The notes under the pieces were generated by a model, which was given only the letters and a program-made list of their open reading frames with translations, was not told where the DNA came from and did not search any database. This document shows positions 41,060 through 50,538 of a stretch of DNA of 64,000 bases, in pieces. Every line of letters starts with the position of its first letter. Position 1 is the stretch's first letter. The stretch spans positions 248,001 through 312,000 of the forward strand of contig NZ_STFF01000005.1 in NCBI RefSeq assembly GCF_004834005.1, read 5' to 3'. The stretch comes from Niastella caeni (GTDB lineage: Bacteria; Bacteroidota; Bacteroidia; Chitinophagales; Chitinophagaceae). The position numbers were made by a program, and so were the translations under genes.

Positions 41060-41554
41060 TTACCGCCCTTTCAACGTAAAGATCATGGTCTTGAAATTCG
41101 CCCCCACGGTATACCCGTCGGCAGATGCAATACTGACTGGCAGAATGTAATTATATTGCGGATCCATATTGCCGGGTATGATCGTAACAGGCAACAGGAC
41201 CTGTTGCGTACCGGCGGGGATGGTAATTTCCATGGCGTTTGCCTGGTAACAATTGGCAGGCAGCAAACGATAGTCGGCGCCCCATTGGTTATTGTACTGT
41301 TCTGCCTGCGCGTTATCGATCACAAACTTCACCCGCACGTCTTTATCCAGCGGTTTTTCGTGCGAAACCCGGGCATACACATTCAGCCGGGTAATGCCGG
41401 CAACGCTGTCTGTAAGCTGCGGGGCATATCCTTTCACCGGCCAGTTGGCATTTGGAATAACGATCACCGGTTTGATGCCGGAATAATCGAGTGTTACTTC
41501 GTTCTTTAGACAGGCGCTTAAGAAAATAAGCGCAAATGGAATGATATATTTCAT
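41060..41554 (-). CDS. DUF1735-like surface lipoprotein of the SusCD locus
   Basis: 164 residues. Lipobox LSAC near residue 15. The DUF1735 pattern is visible: ITRLNVYARVSHEKPLDKDV, ADYRLLPANCY, EITIPAGTQQVLLPVTI and a final beta-rich end. Such lipoproteins are commonly encoded after SusD and add surface ligand-binding capacity. Last gene of the locus, 19 bases after SusD. Confidence 0.8.
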   Translation of the reverse strand: MKYIIPFALIFLSACLKNEVTLDYSGIKPVIVIPNANWPVKGYAPQLTDSVAGITRLNVYARVSHEKPLDKDVRVKFVIDNAQAEQYNNQWGADYRLLPANCYQANAMEITIPAGTQQVLLPVTIIPGNMDPQYNYILPVSIASADGYTVGANFKTMIFTLKGR

Positions 41555-41573
41555 GTGTTGAAGTATTTGGTTG

Positions 41574-43193
41574 CTATGGCATCCACCATATTTTGCTGTT
41601 GAAAATGTCTATCTGGCCCTGTGCGTTTGCATTTTTTGCATTGATGATGTATTCGTTCTGGTTGTACAGCAACCGGATTGGAATAACATTTCCTACGCGC
41701 TGAGGCGCTACAGACGCGGGCACATCTGGATAACGGCCATTGCGCCGGTAATCCGTCCATGTTTCCAGTGGTTCGATGCCGTTGAAAGCGACGTATTTCT
41801 GGTACATGAGCAGCTTGTATTTATCGGGCGCCGCCATCCAGTTAACATGCGGATTTGCCGTTTGTGACGCATACCAGCTATTGAAGACGTCATCCGACAA
41901 GGACGGCATGGTGTTGTTAGCGCCGGCATTCAGCCAACGGAAAGATTCCTGCACGGCTTCCTTATATGCCGTTTCTGCATCGCCGGGCAACCAGCCGCGG
42001 TAAATGGCTTCGGCCTGTAAAAACTTGCTTTCAATACTGGTCATGATCCAGTCGGCCATATCCCTTCCTTTAATAATGCCTTTTGCGTACGGTGATACGA
42101 TGTCGTTGTTGCGCGATCCGCCTACCGTAGAGATATAGGGAATATTCTGGTAGGGATATTCGGCACTGTTTACAAAATACCCGTATTGGTTGCCCCTGAA
42201 ATCCTGGGGATCGGGTTGCGCAAAGGGTTCGGGGGCGCCGGCGGGTAAAGGCTCATCCACCGAACTGTAGATCAGCCCCAGGCGTGGGTCCTCATCGGCT
42301 TTCAACAGGTTCATGGCATACACATTGGCACGCGACCAATCGTGAGAGCCGATTTGCAGTATTGCGTCAAAATCGCCCCCGCCATACTGGTTGTGGTTGG
42401 AAAAGCATCCAAAATAATACGACAACTTCTTAGTGATCGTGTAACCGGGGTTCACGCTTGCATCCTGGCCGCTTTCCAAAAACCCATTGCCATCATTTTT
42501 GATCTTTGCTATTTCTGCTGCGATATAAGCTGCCCGGTCTGCGCGATTGGCCTGGTGTACAAGCAGCCGCAGCTTAAGGGTATTGATGAATTTCAGCCAG
42601 CTTATTTTGTTTCCATGAAACATAATATCCGCTATATCGATCTTCAGATTGGCATTTAAGTTCGCATTTTTTATAAGTGTTGAAGCGGTATCCAGTTGCC
42701 GCATCAGGTCTTCGTATATCAACCGCGCATCGTCGTAGCGGGGTTGCAGGATCGATGCATTGAATGCTTCGGAATAAGGCATATTGTTCAGCACATCTAC
42801 TACCCGTTGAAACTGTATTGTTTTCAACACTTTTGCAATACCGGTATAAAATGTTTGGTTCAACTGGCGCGAACGCATTTCCAGGAAAGGGATCTCGGCG
42901 CTTACCCTGGCGGAGAAATACTGCACTTCGGCCTGTGTACGGTTATACGTTACCAATGCATGCCCTACGGGAAACTGGTAATAACACCAATAGCCCATCC
43001 AGTGCTGCAGAAAACGGGTATCTCTTGCAGCGATGGAGTTTTCGAGCAGGGGCGCCAGTATCAGGTCGGGTGTTGCATCCGTATCGGTAAGGTCCATGGG
43101 ATTATAGTTCACATCGAGCCAGCCTTTTTTACACCCTGCCATAATAAGGGTACCACACAAAAGCAAGGCCCATATTCTATTTGAAAATTTCAT
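41574..43193 (-). CDS. SusD/RagB-family nutrient-binding outer-membrane lipoprotein
   Basis: 539 residues, full length. Lipobox MAGC near residue 20. Residues ~95-245 form the TPR-like helices, and the C-terminal half carries the SusD-like_2 patterns (QAEAIYRGWLPGDAETAYKEAV, ending in KIWWMP). It is the partner of the SusC gene, 10 bases downstream of it, and is expected to close the SusC barrel from outside. Ligand unknown. Confidence 0.93.
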   Translation of the reverse strand: MKFSNRIWALLLCGTLIMAGCKKGWLDVNYNPMDLTDTDATPDLILAPLLENSIAARDTRFLQHWMGYWCYYQFPVGHALVTYNRTQAEVQYFSARVSAEIPFLEMRSRQLNQTFYTGIAKVLKTIQFQRVVDVLNNMPYSEAFNASILQPRYDDARLIYEDLMRQLDTASTLIKNANLNANLKIDIADIMFHGNKISWLKFINTLKLRLLVHQANRADRAAYIAAEIAKIKNDGNGFLESGQDASVNPGYTITKKLSYYFGCFSNHNQYGGGDFDAILQIGSHDWSRANVYAMNLLKADEDPRLGLIYSSVDEPLPAGAPEPFAQPDPQDFRGNQYGYFVNSAEYPYQNIPYISTVGGSRNNDIVSPYAKGIIKGRDMADWIMTSIESKFLQAEAIYRGWLPGDAETAYKEAVQESFRWLNAGANNTMPSLSDDVFNSWYASQTANPHVNWMAAPDKYKLLMYQKYVAFNGIEPLETWTDYRRNGRYPDVPASVAPQRVGNVIPIRLLYNQNEYIINAKNANAQGQIDIFNSKIWWMP

Positions 43194-43203
43194 GGTCGTG
43201 TTT

Positions 43204-46200
43204 TTAAAATTTAATTCCTACAGTGAAACCATACATTACTGTTCCGGGCAATGCCGTATTGTCTGAGCTTCCACCGGTGAGGTTATTAGGTACGGAAGAA
43301 AATTCGCGCTGGCCGGGGCCTTTGATCAAACCCGGGTCTCCCTGAATATTGGAACGCGGGTATATGGAAAACAAATCCCTGCCGTAGAGGCTGCAGTTCA
43401 CTTCTTTCAGTACACCTCTTTTCATGGGGAATGCGTATTGGAACACCAATTCACGAAGTTTCCAGAAAGCTCCGCTGGTAAGCCCATGCAGGTCAACCTG
43501 GTCGAACCTGGAATACAATTCCTGGTTGGCAGAATTCACTACCACATCTGTGTTCTCGACATATTTACCGGAACCATCATCGTAAACGGAATTGGGAAAT
43601 ACAAACCGTTCTCTTCCATTAAGTGTAGTAAGCGTATGCATGCCAGACCATATGTCGGGGCTGAACTTATGATCGTAGCCGCCCAGGTAATCGAGCAGGA
43701 TACTGGTAGAGAAATTCTTCCAGTTGAAATTGATACCAATGGATGCCGCATACCTGGGCAGGGTGCGCCCACGCAGGCTAAAATCGTAGAAACCCTCCGG
43801 TTTTGGTAAACCGGTCACTTTATCAACGATCACCCGGCCGCGGGGATCACGCTTCCAATCATGAACGGCAAAGGTGTAGGCATGCGATCCTTCCTGTGCA
43901 TAGTATCGCTGACCCGAGCCGTCTATTGCGGGAAACAGGCCATTGTACACATCTGTAAGGCGTAATACTTTGTTGTCGTTGATGGCAAAGCGGCCTTCAA
44001 GCGAAAGCGACATTTTATCGGGCAATTGCAGTGCAGGATCGATTTTTACATCCAGCTCCCATCCATCATTCAGGAAAGAGCCGGCATTATCGATGCTGGG
44101 GTAACCACTGAGCCAGGCATTGGCCACGTTCAGAATAACGGAGTTGTTACGCTGGTGATAATACGTAAGATCTACCGTGATGCGGTCATTCAAAAAAGAG
44201 AAGTTACCGCCATATTCCTGTGAGATCACCCGCTCGGGTTTCAACAATGGGTTAGGGTTATCGGGATAAAATGAATATCCCAGCAAATAATCGCCGGTAT
44301 TGTTATTCATATAGGGATACCCCCAACCAAGACCGAATATGCGCTCGGACTGGTAAGGTACAATATTCATATTGGCCGATTGCGCTACAGCGGCACGAAG
44401 GCGGGCAGTGCTCAGCCATTTCAACTTCTTCAACCCCGGAAAGATCTCGGTAAGTATTGCAGAAGTGTTGGCGCCAAAATACATATCCTGTCCGCGTGCA
44501 ACCTTTGCTCTTTTTGAATCCCATTCATTACGGCCCGTCAATTCCAGGAAAATGCGGTCTTTATAACCTGCAGACAAATTTGCGAACAATGACCATGACC
44601 GGGATAATACGGCTATTTCCTGTGTGGTGGGAGAATACCGGTAAAAAGCGAGATTATATACCGGCACCACCAGTGAGGCACCAGACTTAAGCTGTTTATA
44701 ATAGTTCTCGCGGATGGTATTACCTACATTAGTACGAACAAGAAAATTACCCGGGTGATGAATAGTAGAAACAACGAAATCGTTATTGATAGAAGAACTG
44801 GCAGACATGTCTTCGCCAACAGAAGCCGGCTGGTCGTACATCTTCGTATAATCCTGTGCTGCAAAGTCGGCATAGTTCACCGGCGCCACAGTCGATTTTC
44901 GATATATACCCGTATAATTAATGCCAGGTTGATCGCGTATAACCAGCCAGGGTAAAGGCTTCACTTCCACGATCAGGTTACCGGAAACGGCATTGGTGGT
45001 AGATTTGCTACGCCTGATGTCAATCGTCTCATATGGACTGATGCCGTTCCAGTACCGGTCGTGTTGCGACCAGTGGTCATTCAAATAATCCTTGTATTGC
45101 AAAATTGGAATGAACGTTGGTATACTCCTTACATTCGCCGAAATGTCGGGTCCGCGGTCATCGCTGGTGCGGGCATAATTCACATTCATCCTTATATCTA
45201 CGAGCCCGAAATTCCTGCTGGTATTCAACAAAGCTGTTGATTGATTCTGTTTATCTTTTGGCACAAGACCGGTTTGCGTTGTATGACCAAGGCCCAGGTA
45301 AAAGGAAGAACGCGCATCGGATGAAGAAAAAGATAAATTATTCCTGATCGTTTTTGCTACCTCAAAAAATTTCCGTGCGTCCTTTGTATCGTGATAAGGC
45401 ACTTTTTGTATTTCACCATTTTCATCGGGATAGCCGATCGGCACCAATGTACCATCATACCGCGGCCCCCATCCATAGGTTGATCGTGCATCATAGATAC
45501 CATTACCAAATTCATCGGTAATGCCCGACCCGGTCCCAAACATGCGTTGCCTTCTTTCTCTCCGGTAATCTACCCGTTGAAAGGCAGTATTATTGCGGAA
45601 GTTGATGGTGGGTTTACCGATCTGTCCTTTTTTGGTGGTGATAATGATCACTCCGTTAATACCTTCCGGACCGTACAATGCCGTACCATTGGCGCCTTTC
45701 AACACGGTTACGTTCTCGATATCGGCGGGATTGATATTGTTGATGAAGTTCATTACCTGTTGTGCAGCGGTTTGGTCGTTACCAAAAGATAATGGCGCTC
45801 CGTTCAAAATGAACATGGGCTGGTTGTTGCTGTTTTGCCCGAAAGAGCGGATGCCGCGAACGAGGATGCGCATTTCGGGTGTCATATCGGAACTTTGCGT
45901 GGTGATGGTCATACCCGATACTTTACCGATAAGCCCTGTAAGCAGGTTGCCGGGGTTGGCTTTATTGATCTGTTCGCCGCTGACCTTTGCAATCGAGTAG
46001 CCGATCTCTTTTGTACGTTTCTCGATACTGTAAGCGGTTACCTGCACTTCATCGAGCGATGAAACGGCCCGCGTTAGTTTTACAATGATGTTTCCCGGTG
46101 ATCCGTCTGCCAGTAATTCTTTCAATTGGCGGTTTGTTACCATGGCCGCCGTTGCCGTAATTCTCAATGTGAGTTTGGTGAACCCAACGGCAGAGATCTC

Positions 46201-46776
46201 TACAAGGGAATTTTCAGGAACCCCCGGCAGCAGGAAGCGGCCATCGGCTGCAGCAGAAGTGGCTTTATCTGTGCCTTTCACTGAAATGGTAGCGCCGGGA
46301 ACAGGCGCGCCGTCTTTCTCCAGGATCTTACCGGATAATGTAATTGCGGGCACCGGTTGCTCTTCTATGGCGTCTGTAACAATTGGCTCCCGCGCTTTTG
46401 CTGAAAGAATGATGTTCCTGCCATTGATCCTGAAATTCAACGGCTGATCTTTGAGGATCATTTCCAATGCATCGGATAATGGCATGTCTTTTACAGAAAT
46501 CGTAACAGGTTTGGCATTTTTGAACAGATCGCTCCTGCCAAACACAACATAGCCGGTTTGTTTTTTAATTTGAAGAAATACAGATTTAAGCGGAAGCTCT
46601 TTTGCCGAGATGGACACATTTTGTGCAAGGCCTTTTGCATGCGCCTGTAACAAGGCCACTGTCATCAACAATACGGTAAACTTCATCACTAACAGAGTTT
46701 TGGTAACGATTCGGCGCCGGCATAGGTGACATAGGGACGCACGCATGCCGGCACCGGACCAAGTAGTTTTTTGCAT
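43204..46776 (-). CDS. SusC/RagA TonB-dependent transporter with STN signalling domain
   Basis: 1190 residues from the ATG at 46776 (a TTG at 46785 is less likely). A signal peptide ends near residue 50. Order: STN (secretin/TonB N-terminal) domain ~55-110, carboxypeptidase-regulatory-like domain ~145-220, plug with the SusC signature (AIKGANGTALYGPEG in the form LKGANGTALYGPEGI) ~255-375, then a beta-barrel to the terminal aromatic F. The STN domain contacts FecR across the periplasm. A reverse-oriented hairpin lies between this gene and FecR. Confidence 0.94.
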   Translation of the reverse strand: MQKTTWSGAGMRASLCHLCRRRIVTKTLLVMKFTVLLMTVALLQAHAKGLAQNVSISAKELPLKSVFLQIKKQTGYVVFGRSDLFKNAKPVTISVKDMPLSDALEMILKDQPLNFRINGRNIILSAKAREPIVTDAIEEQPVPAITLSGKILEKDGAPVPGATISVKGTDKATSAAADGRFLLPGVPENSLVEISAVGFTKLTLRITATAAMVTNRQLKELLADGSPGNIIVKLTRAVSSLDEVQVTAYSIEKRTKEIGYSIAKVSGEQINKANPGNLLTGLIGKVSGMTITTQSSDMTPEMRILVRGIRSFGQNSNNQPMFILNGAPLSFGNDQTAAQQVMNFINNINPADIENVTVLKGANGTALYGPEGINGVIIITTKKGQIGKPTINFRNNTAFQRVDYRRERRQRMFGTGSGITDEFGNGIYDARSTYGWGPRYDGTLVPIGYPDENGEIQKVPYHDTKDARKFFEVAKTIRNNLSFSSSDARSSFYLGLGHTTQTGLVPKDKQNQSTALLNTSRNFGLVDIRMNVNYARTSDDRGPDISANVRSIPTFIPILQYKDYLNDHWSQHDRYWNGISPYETIDIRRSKSTTNAVSGNLIVEVKPLPWLVIRDQPGINYTGIYRKSTVAPVNYADFAAQDYTKMYDQPASVGEDMSASSSINNDFVVSTIHHPGNFLVRTNVGNTIRENYYKQLKSGASLVVPVYNLAFYRYSPTTQEIAVLSRSWSLFANLSAGYKDRIFLELTGRNEWDSKRAKVARGQDMYFGANTSAILTEIFPGLKKLKWLSTARLRAAVAQSANMNIVPYQSERIFGLGWGYPYMNNNTGDYLLGYSFYPDNPNPLLKPERVISQEYGGNFSFLNDRITVDLTYYHQRNNSVILNVANAWLSGYPSIDNAGSFLNDGWELDVKIDPALQLPDKMSLSLEGRFAINDNKVLRLTDVYNGLFPAIDGSGQRYYAQEGSHAYTFAVHDWKRDPRGRVIVDKVTGLPKPEGFYDFSLRGRTLPRYAASIGINFNWKNFSTSILLDYLGGYDHKFSPDIWSGMHTLTTLNGRERFVFPNSVYDDGSGKYVENTDVVVNSANQELYSRFDQVDLHGLTSGAFWKLRELVFQYAFPMKRGVLKEVNCSLYGRDLFSIYPRSNIQGDPGLIKGPGQREFSSVPNNLTGGSSDNTALPGTVMYGFTVGIKF

Positions 46777-46846
46777 AAATTGCAATTGGTTTGGTGGTGA
46801 TTAAATTGGTTATAGCTGACCGGTTTACAACCAACTGAACTTATGG

Positions 46847-46877
46847 CCGCTGCGGGTAACAGACGCAGCGGTTTTTT
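46847..46877 (+). terminator. Terminator-like hairpin on the plus strand between FecR and SusC
   Basis: CCGCTGCG (46847-46854) and CGCAGCGG (46864-46871) form an 8-bp stem with a 9-base loop, followed by TTTTTT. The T-run is on the plus strand although both neighbours are on the minus strand; in the minus RNA it is a plain hairpin preceded by A residues. It may block antisense transcription or set different SusC and FecR levels. Confidence 0.6.
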
Positions 46878-46923
46878 ATTCAGTCGATCGATATGGCAAA
46901 GCAGAATGAAGGTCAGGGAAGTT

Positions 46924-48114
46924 TCATGGCAATACAATAAGCTTTCTGCCTTCTATGCGAAAATGCACATCGGAATCTTTTAAAGCAGCAATAACGTCTA
47001 TCAGGGTGGTGTTGCGGCTGAGCTCTCCATAAAACTCTATGTCGGGCACGCCCGGTTCATACACCACATCTATATCATACCAGCGTTCCAGTTGTTTCAT
47101 TACTTCCTTCAACCGCATACCTTCAAAATTGAACAGGCCGTTCTTCCAGGCCATTACTTTATCGATGGAGGGTTTGTCGTCGATAGCGAGTTGTGATGCC
47201 TGCGTTACAATTGCCTGTTCGCCAGGTTTCAACAAGACAGAACTTTTCGCCACAACCTGTACGCTTCCTTCGAGCAAGGTTGTTTTTACCGCAGCTTCGT
47301 TCTCATATGCGTTGACATTGAAATTCGTGCCCAACACCTGCACAGAAAGTCCTTCATTTATTTTTACCCTAAATGGTTTGGCGGCGTCTTTCGCCACTTC
47401 GAAATAAGCTTCGCCATTCATTTCAACCAGGCGTTCTTTACCGGTGAATGTGGTGGGGTATTTTATAGCGCTGGCCGCATTGAGCCATACCTTCGATCCA
47501 TCGGGAAGCACCAACTGAAACTGCCTGCCCCTTGGGGTAGACATGGTATTGTAGGTGATCTCTGCAGCTATTTTGCCTGTGGCATCGTATTGCACCAACC
47601 CATTTTTCAGCACCACCTGCGCGCCGTTCTGGCTTGCAATGACCCCATTTCCCAAACTATCGAGCACCATTTGCGAACCGTTTGCCAATGTTAGAATAGC
47701 GCCATCATGACCAGGTGCAATATCAACTTTCCGGTGGCCTTTATTATTTACAACCCGGTCATTGTTGCGGTTACCGGTAATGAACCAGGTGGCAATACCG
47801 GCAATTATTATAATGGCGGCAGCATACCTGATCCAGGCAAAACGCATGCGAGCCGGGGCCTTCACATGTACAACATCCCTGTTCGTAAAGGCCTGTGACC
47901 TGAATTTTTCAAAGGCTTCCCTGTTGCGGTCACTGTCCATTCGCAGTTGCAGGTATTCCAGCAATTCCTGTTCATCGGCGCCTGGTTGCAGCAGGGCGTC
48001 TTCTTCATTAACCTGCAGCCATTCGTTCAATTGTGCCTGTTCTTCTTCCGTTAAAGGAATCTTCTGCAGCTTTTTTTGCAGAATGGTCAATATATATTGT
48101 TGGTTATCGTGCAT
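46924..48114 (-). CDS. FecR-family anti-sigma factor
   Basis: 396 residues. A cytoplasmic N-terminal helix bundle (~1-85) binds sigma, a transmembrane helix follows (~90-107, AAAIIIIAGIATWFI), then the periplasmic FecR domain with FSVNAYENEAAV in the form FNVNAYENEA and a C-terminal DUF4974 domain (FNFEGMRLKEVMKQLERWYD). It transmits ligand occupancy of SusC STN to the sigma factor. Between sigma and SusC genes in the usual order. Confidence 0.95.
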   Translation of the reverse strand: MHDNQQYILTILQKKLQKIPLTEEEQAQLNEWLQVNEEDALLQPGADEQELLEYLQLRMDSDRNREAFEKFRSQAFTNRDVVHVKAPARMRFAWIRYAAAIIIIAGIATWFITGNRNNDRVVNNKGHRKVDIAPGHDGAILTLANGSQMVLDSLGNGVIASQNGAQVVLKNGLVQYDATGKIAAEITYNTMSTPRGRQFQLVLPDGSKVWLNAASAIKYPTTFTGKERLVEMNGEAYFEVAKDAAKPFRVKINEGLSVQVLGTNFNVNAYENEAAVKTTLLEGSVQVVAKSSVLLKPGEQAIVTQASQLAIDDKPSIDKVMAWKNGLFNFEGMRLKEVMKQLERWYDIDVVYEPGVPDIEFYGELSRNTTLIDVIAALKDSDVHFRIEGRKLIVLP

Positions 48115-48175
48115 AGTAATTCAGGCGCCCCTTCATAGGTATAGTCTAATGAAGCAGGCGTTTCATCACAATGAT

Positions 48176-48757
48176 TTAATAAAAAAATAAAAAAAACTTC
48201 AGGCTGTCTGCCAAAAAGGTCCGCAGCCTGTCGAGGGCCCTGGCTTTTTGGTTCCTTACATTATTGGGAGAAATGTTCAGTTGGGCGGCAATTTCGTTGG
48301 TGTGCAATCCATCTATGTAGATCATTTTCATGATAAGCGCCTGTTGCCCCGGCAGCCGGTTGAATTCGCGGAAAATGCGGTTGAAGATGTCTTCGCGCAT
48401 CAGTTGGTTCTCTACTTCATGCTCAAATGCTTTACCCAGGCGGCTAAGGTCATCTTGTTTGCCGGCCTTCATCAGTTCGCGCATGTTGAAGGTATAGCAC
48501 CGGTTCCTTACCATTTGAAACAGGTACGACTCCGTATTATCTGGCTGAACGCCCTTGTCTTTTACATTCACCCAAAAATTCACCAGGGCTTCCTGGGCAA
48601 TGTCTTCGGCTTCGGATTCGTTGCGGGTAAGCTTTTTAGCGAAATAATACAACCGCAGGTAAAAAGCGTCGAACGCTTCTTCCATGGCTTTTTCATCGCC
48701 TGCCGCCAGGCGGGCTAATAATTCCTTTTCATTATTTCTTGACTGATCGGTTGGCAA
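48176..48757 (-). CDS. ECF RNA polymerase sigma factor (sigma-70 family)
   Basis: 193 residues with a TTG start at 48757; no in-frame ATG is found before residue 25. Region 2 (FYLRLYYFAKKLTRNESEAEDIAQEALV) and region 4 (LPGQQALIMKMIYIDGLHTNEIAAQLNISPNNVRNQKARALDRL) are clear. It should drive the FecR-SusC-SusD locus and perhaps itself, released when FecR is signalled. It ends 62 bases before FecR. The TTG start may keep its level low. Confidence 0.94.
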   Translation of the reverse strand: MPTDQSRNNEKELLARLAAGDEKAMEEAFDAFYLRLYYFAKKLTRNESEAEDIAQEALVNFWVNVKDKGVQPDNTESYLFQMVRNRCYTFNMRELMKAGKQDDLSRLGKAFEHEVENQLMREDIFNRIFREFNRLPGQQALIMKMIYIDGLHTNEIAAQLNISPNNVRNQKARALDRLRTFLADSLKFFLFFY

Positions 48758-49077
48758 TGGATCCTGCTCTTTACAATTGCTAATTTAAGCAAATCCCAGA
48801 GCGAGGGTTCGTTCATCTCATTATTTGCTTCGTTGCCTTTTCTTACTGATGAATTATAAATTCAGGCGTAGACGCAATTGTAAAAGCGGACCTCTATTGC
48901 CGTAATAAGCCTCTTGTTAAATACTTGCTGCATTTGATAGCCATTCCTCACTTGCTTTTTTATCTGTTCAACAGGATAGTTACCCCAATTTATATCTCAT
49001 CAACATTTTTACTGCTCTAATTTTAATACATCAATACTCTCCCCGATGATTACGGGTTAGTTAAATATTGACGACCG
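48758..49077. other. Intergenic region upstream of the ECF sigma gene
   Basis: 320 bases. No convincing promoter box, repeat or RNA. AT-rich with ordinary composition. Confidence 0.3.
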
Positions 49078-49761
49078 TTATAATATACCCATTAACATTC
49101 CATTTAGCGCTTCGGCGGAAATTTCAGGTGCAGTGATGTTGTTAAATGCAAAATGTATTTCTATTGAATCATTCATCCCCTTTACATCAAGCGTATTGTT
49201 ATTTATAAAAACTATTTTGGTGTAACGGGCTTTCCAACTGGTACGTGCATCTTCTTCTTTAAGCAGGTCAATAATTACGTCTTGTATTTTTTGGGTAAGT
49301 TTTAATACCCTGTTTAGTTGCTGGCCGTCTTCCGGAAGCTCCATAGCAGGTACCTCAACGGGTACTGCACAGGTATTAAAAATAGTCTCTGAAAAAGATT
49401 GGAACGCTCTGCGGACCTCTAATTTTCCGGATATCTCATACTGCTCACCTGTAGTGATTTTTCCCAATGATAAAATATTGACCAGATCTGCCGGATCTAT
49501 CATCTCAATGGACGCTACTTTATGCAAAGAAAGATGTATAAATCTGTCAGTCAATTGATGCCTTTCATCGATAATTTGTAAAACCAAAAAGGCATCATCT
49601 TTTTTGACTTTACCAATAGTTAGTAAAATGCCTCCATAGGAATGACCGGAATCGGTAGCTATTCTTAACGTAGTTTCTGGAAAGTGTTCTGCAATATAAA
49701 ATAACAGTTCCTGCTTATCAATGGCAGGAACTGATCTTAAGGCATTATTTAATTTACTCAT
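49078..49761 (-). CDS. Hypothetical protein, linked pair (distal gene)
   Basis: 227 residues, no signal peptide or transmembrane segment. I recognise no family. N-terminal helix, then a mixed alpha/beta region with GILLTIGKVKKDDAFLVLQI, a QQLNRVLKLTQKIQDVIIDLLK helix and a C-terminal strand EIHFAFNNITAPEISAEALNG. The start lies 7 bases after the stop of the upstream gene 49769-50179, so they form an operon. Function unknown; a toxin, immunity or secretion partner relationship is only one possibility. Confidence 0.8.
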   Translation of the reverse strand: MSKLNNALRSVPAIDKQELLFYIAEHFPETTLRIATDSGHSYGGILLTIGKVKKDDAFLVLQIIDERHQLTDRFIHLSLHKVASIEMIDPADLVNILSLGKITTGEQYEISGKLEVRRAFQSFSETIFNTCAVPVEVPAMELPEDGQQLNRVLKLTQKIQDVIIDLLKEEDARTSWKARYTKIVFINNNTLDVKGMNDSIEIHFAFNNITAPEISAEALNGMLMGIL

Positions 49762-49768
49762 TTTATCC

Positions 49769-50179
49769 CTATAAATTTTTCATTAAGAGCTTACCTAATG
49801 CTTCTGACCGGTCATTAACATAATCTATATTACTGCATGGTTCATGATCTATTGTTAAAACACCGCCATCGAATGAATATGCACTGGGAGCGGAATAAAA
49901 GCCGCCTTCATTTTTAATAACTACTTTCTTCAGGGATTCCTTAAGCGCTTCTTTGCCCATATCGTCGACCGTAATTTCTTTTATTGCATTGATCAATGGT
50001 GTAAAATAAACTTTAGAAAAGGCTTCTTCATACAGATGTGAATATTCTTCAACGGCCAGGGTATCCCAGTTTACTTCAAATTCAATGGGGTAACCGGCAA
50101 GTGTATTGATCTCGTTTGTTAATTTTGGGTAACTGCCATCCTGGAATGCTTTTACGGCTCTTCTTTCTAGTAATCCCAT
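49769..50179 (-). CDS. Hypothetical protein, linked pair (proximal gene)
   Basis: 136 residues, no signal peptide. Starts MGLLERRAVKAFQDGSYPKL, contains a central region rich in Lys, Glu and Asp and a C-terminal DGGVLTIDHEPCSNIDYVND then SEALGKLLMKNL. No family recognised. Promoter not identified; the 359-base gap to the next gene (50539) is AT-rich. Confidence 0.78.
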   Translation of the reverse strand: MGLLERRAVKAFQDGSYPKLTNEINTLAGYPIEFEVNWDTLAVEEYSHLYEEAFSKVYFTPLINAIKEITVDDMGKEALKESLKKVVIKNEGGFYSAPSAYSFDGGVLTIDHEPCSNIDYVNDRSEALGKLLMKNL

Positions 50180-50538
50180 GGTTAGATTTTTGTGTTTATA
50201 TTAAAAAAATAAATAGGTTATTGGTGGGTGGTACCATAAACGTTGCCCTTATAAGGATTGTTGTAGTAAATATTAATTATGTAGATCGTGTTCCAAAACC
50301 AAAGACTTCAAACTGGCCTGGGTTTATCTTACCCCGGGTAACATAAATACGAACGGTCCGGTTCCGATCCCATTGGAGGTGCAATATCACCGGAGGTAGA
50401 TCCCGGCTCAACCGCTTATACAACCGATTTGGGGCCATCGAGGAATAAATCGTATATTAATTAAATTTAATCGCCTGAAGCGGTTCTGCGACTGGCTTTT
50501 TTGTATTATTTTGGCCGCAGCTCATTTTTAAAGCGGTT
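50180..50538. other. Intergenic region with possible degraded coding traces
   Basis: About 359 bases between divergent genes. Short frames such as G-S-D-P-I-G-G-A-I-S-P-E-V-D-P-G-S-T-A-Y at ~50364-50425 look coding-like but are interrupted by stops and change frame, so I do not call a gene. No repeats seen. Confidence 0.3.

Noticed and set aside
50116..50346. Plus-strand frame before the T9SS gene
   Set aside because: It overlaps the start of the minus-strand hypothetical gene, has no signal or family pattern, and frame breaks follow.
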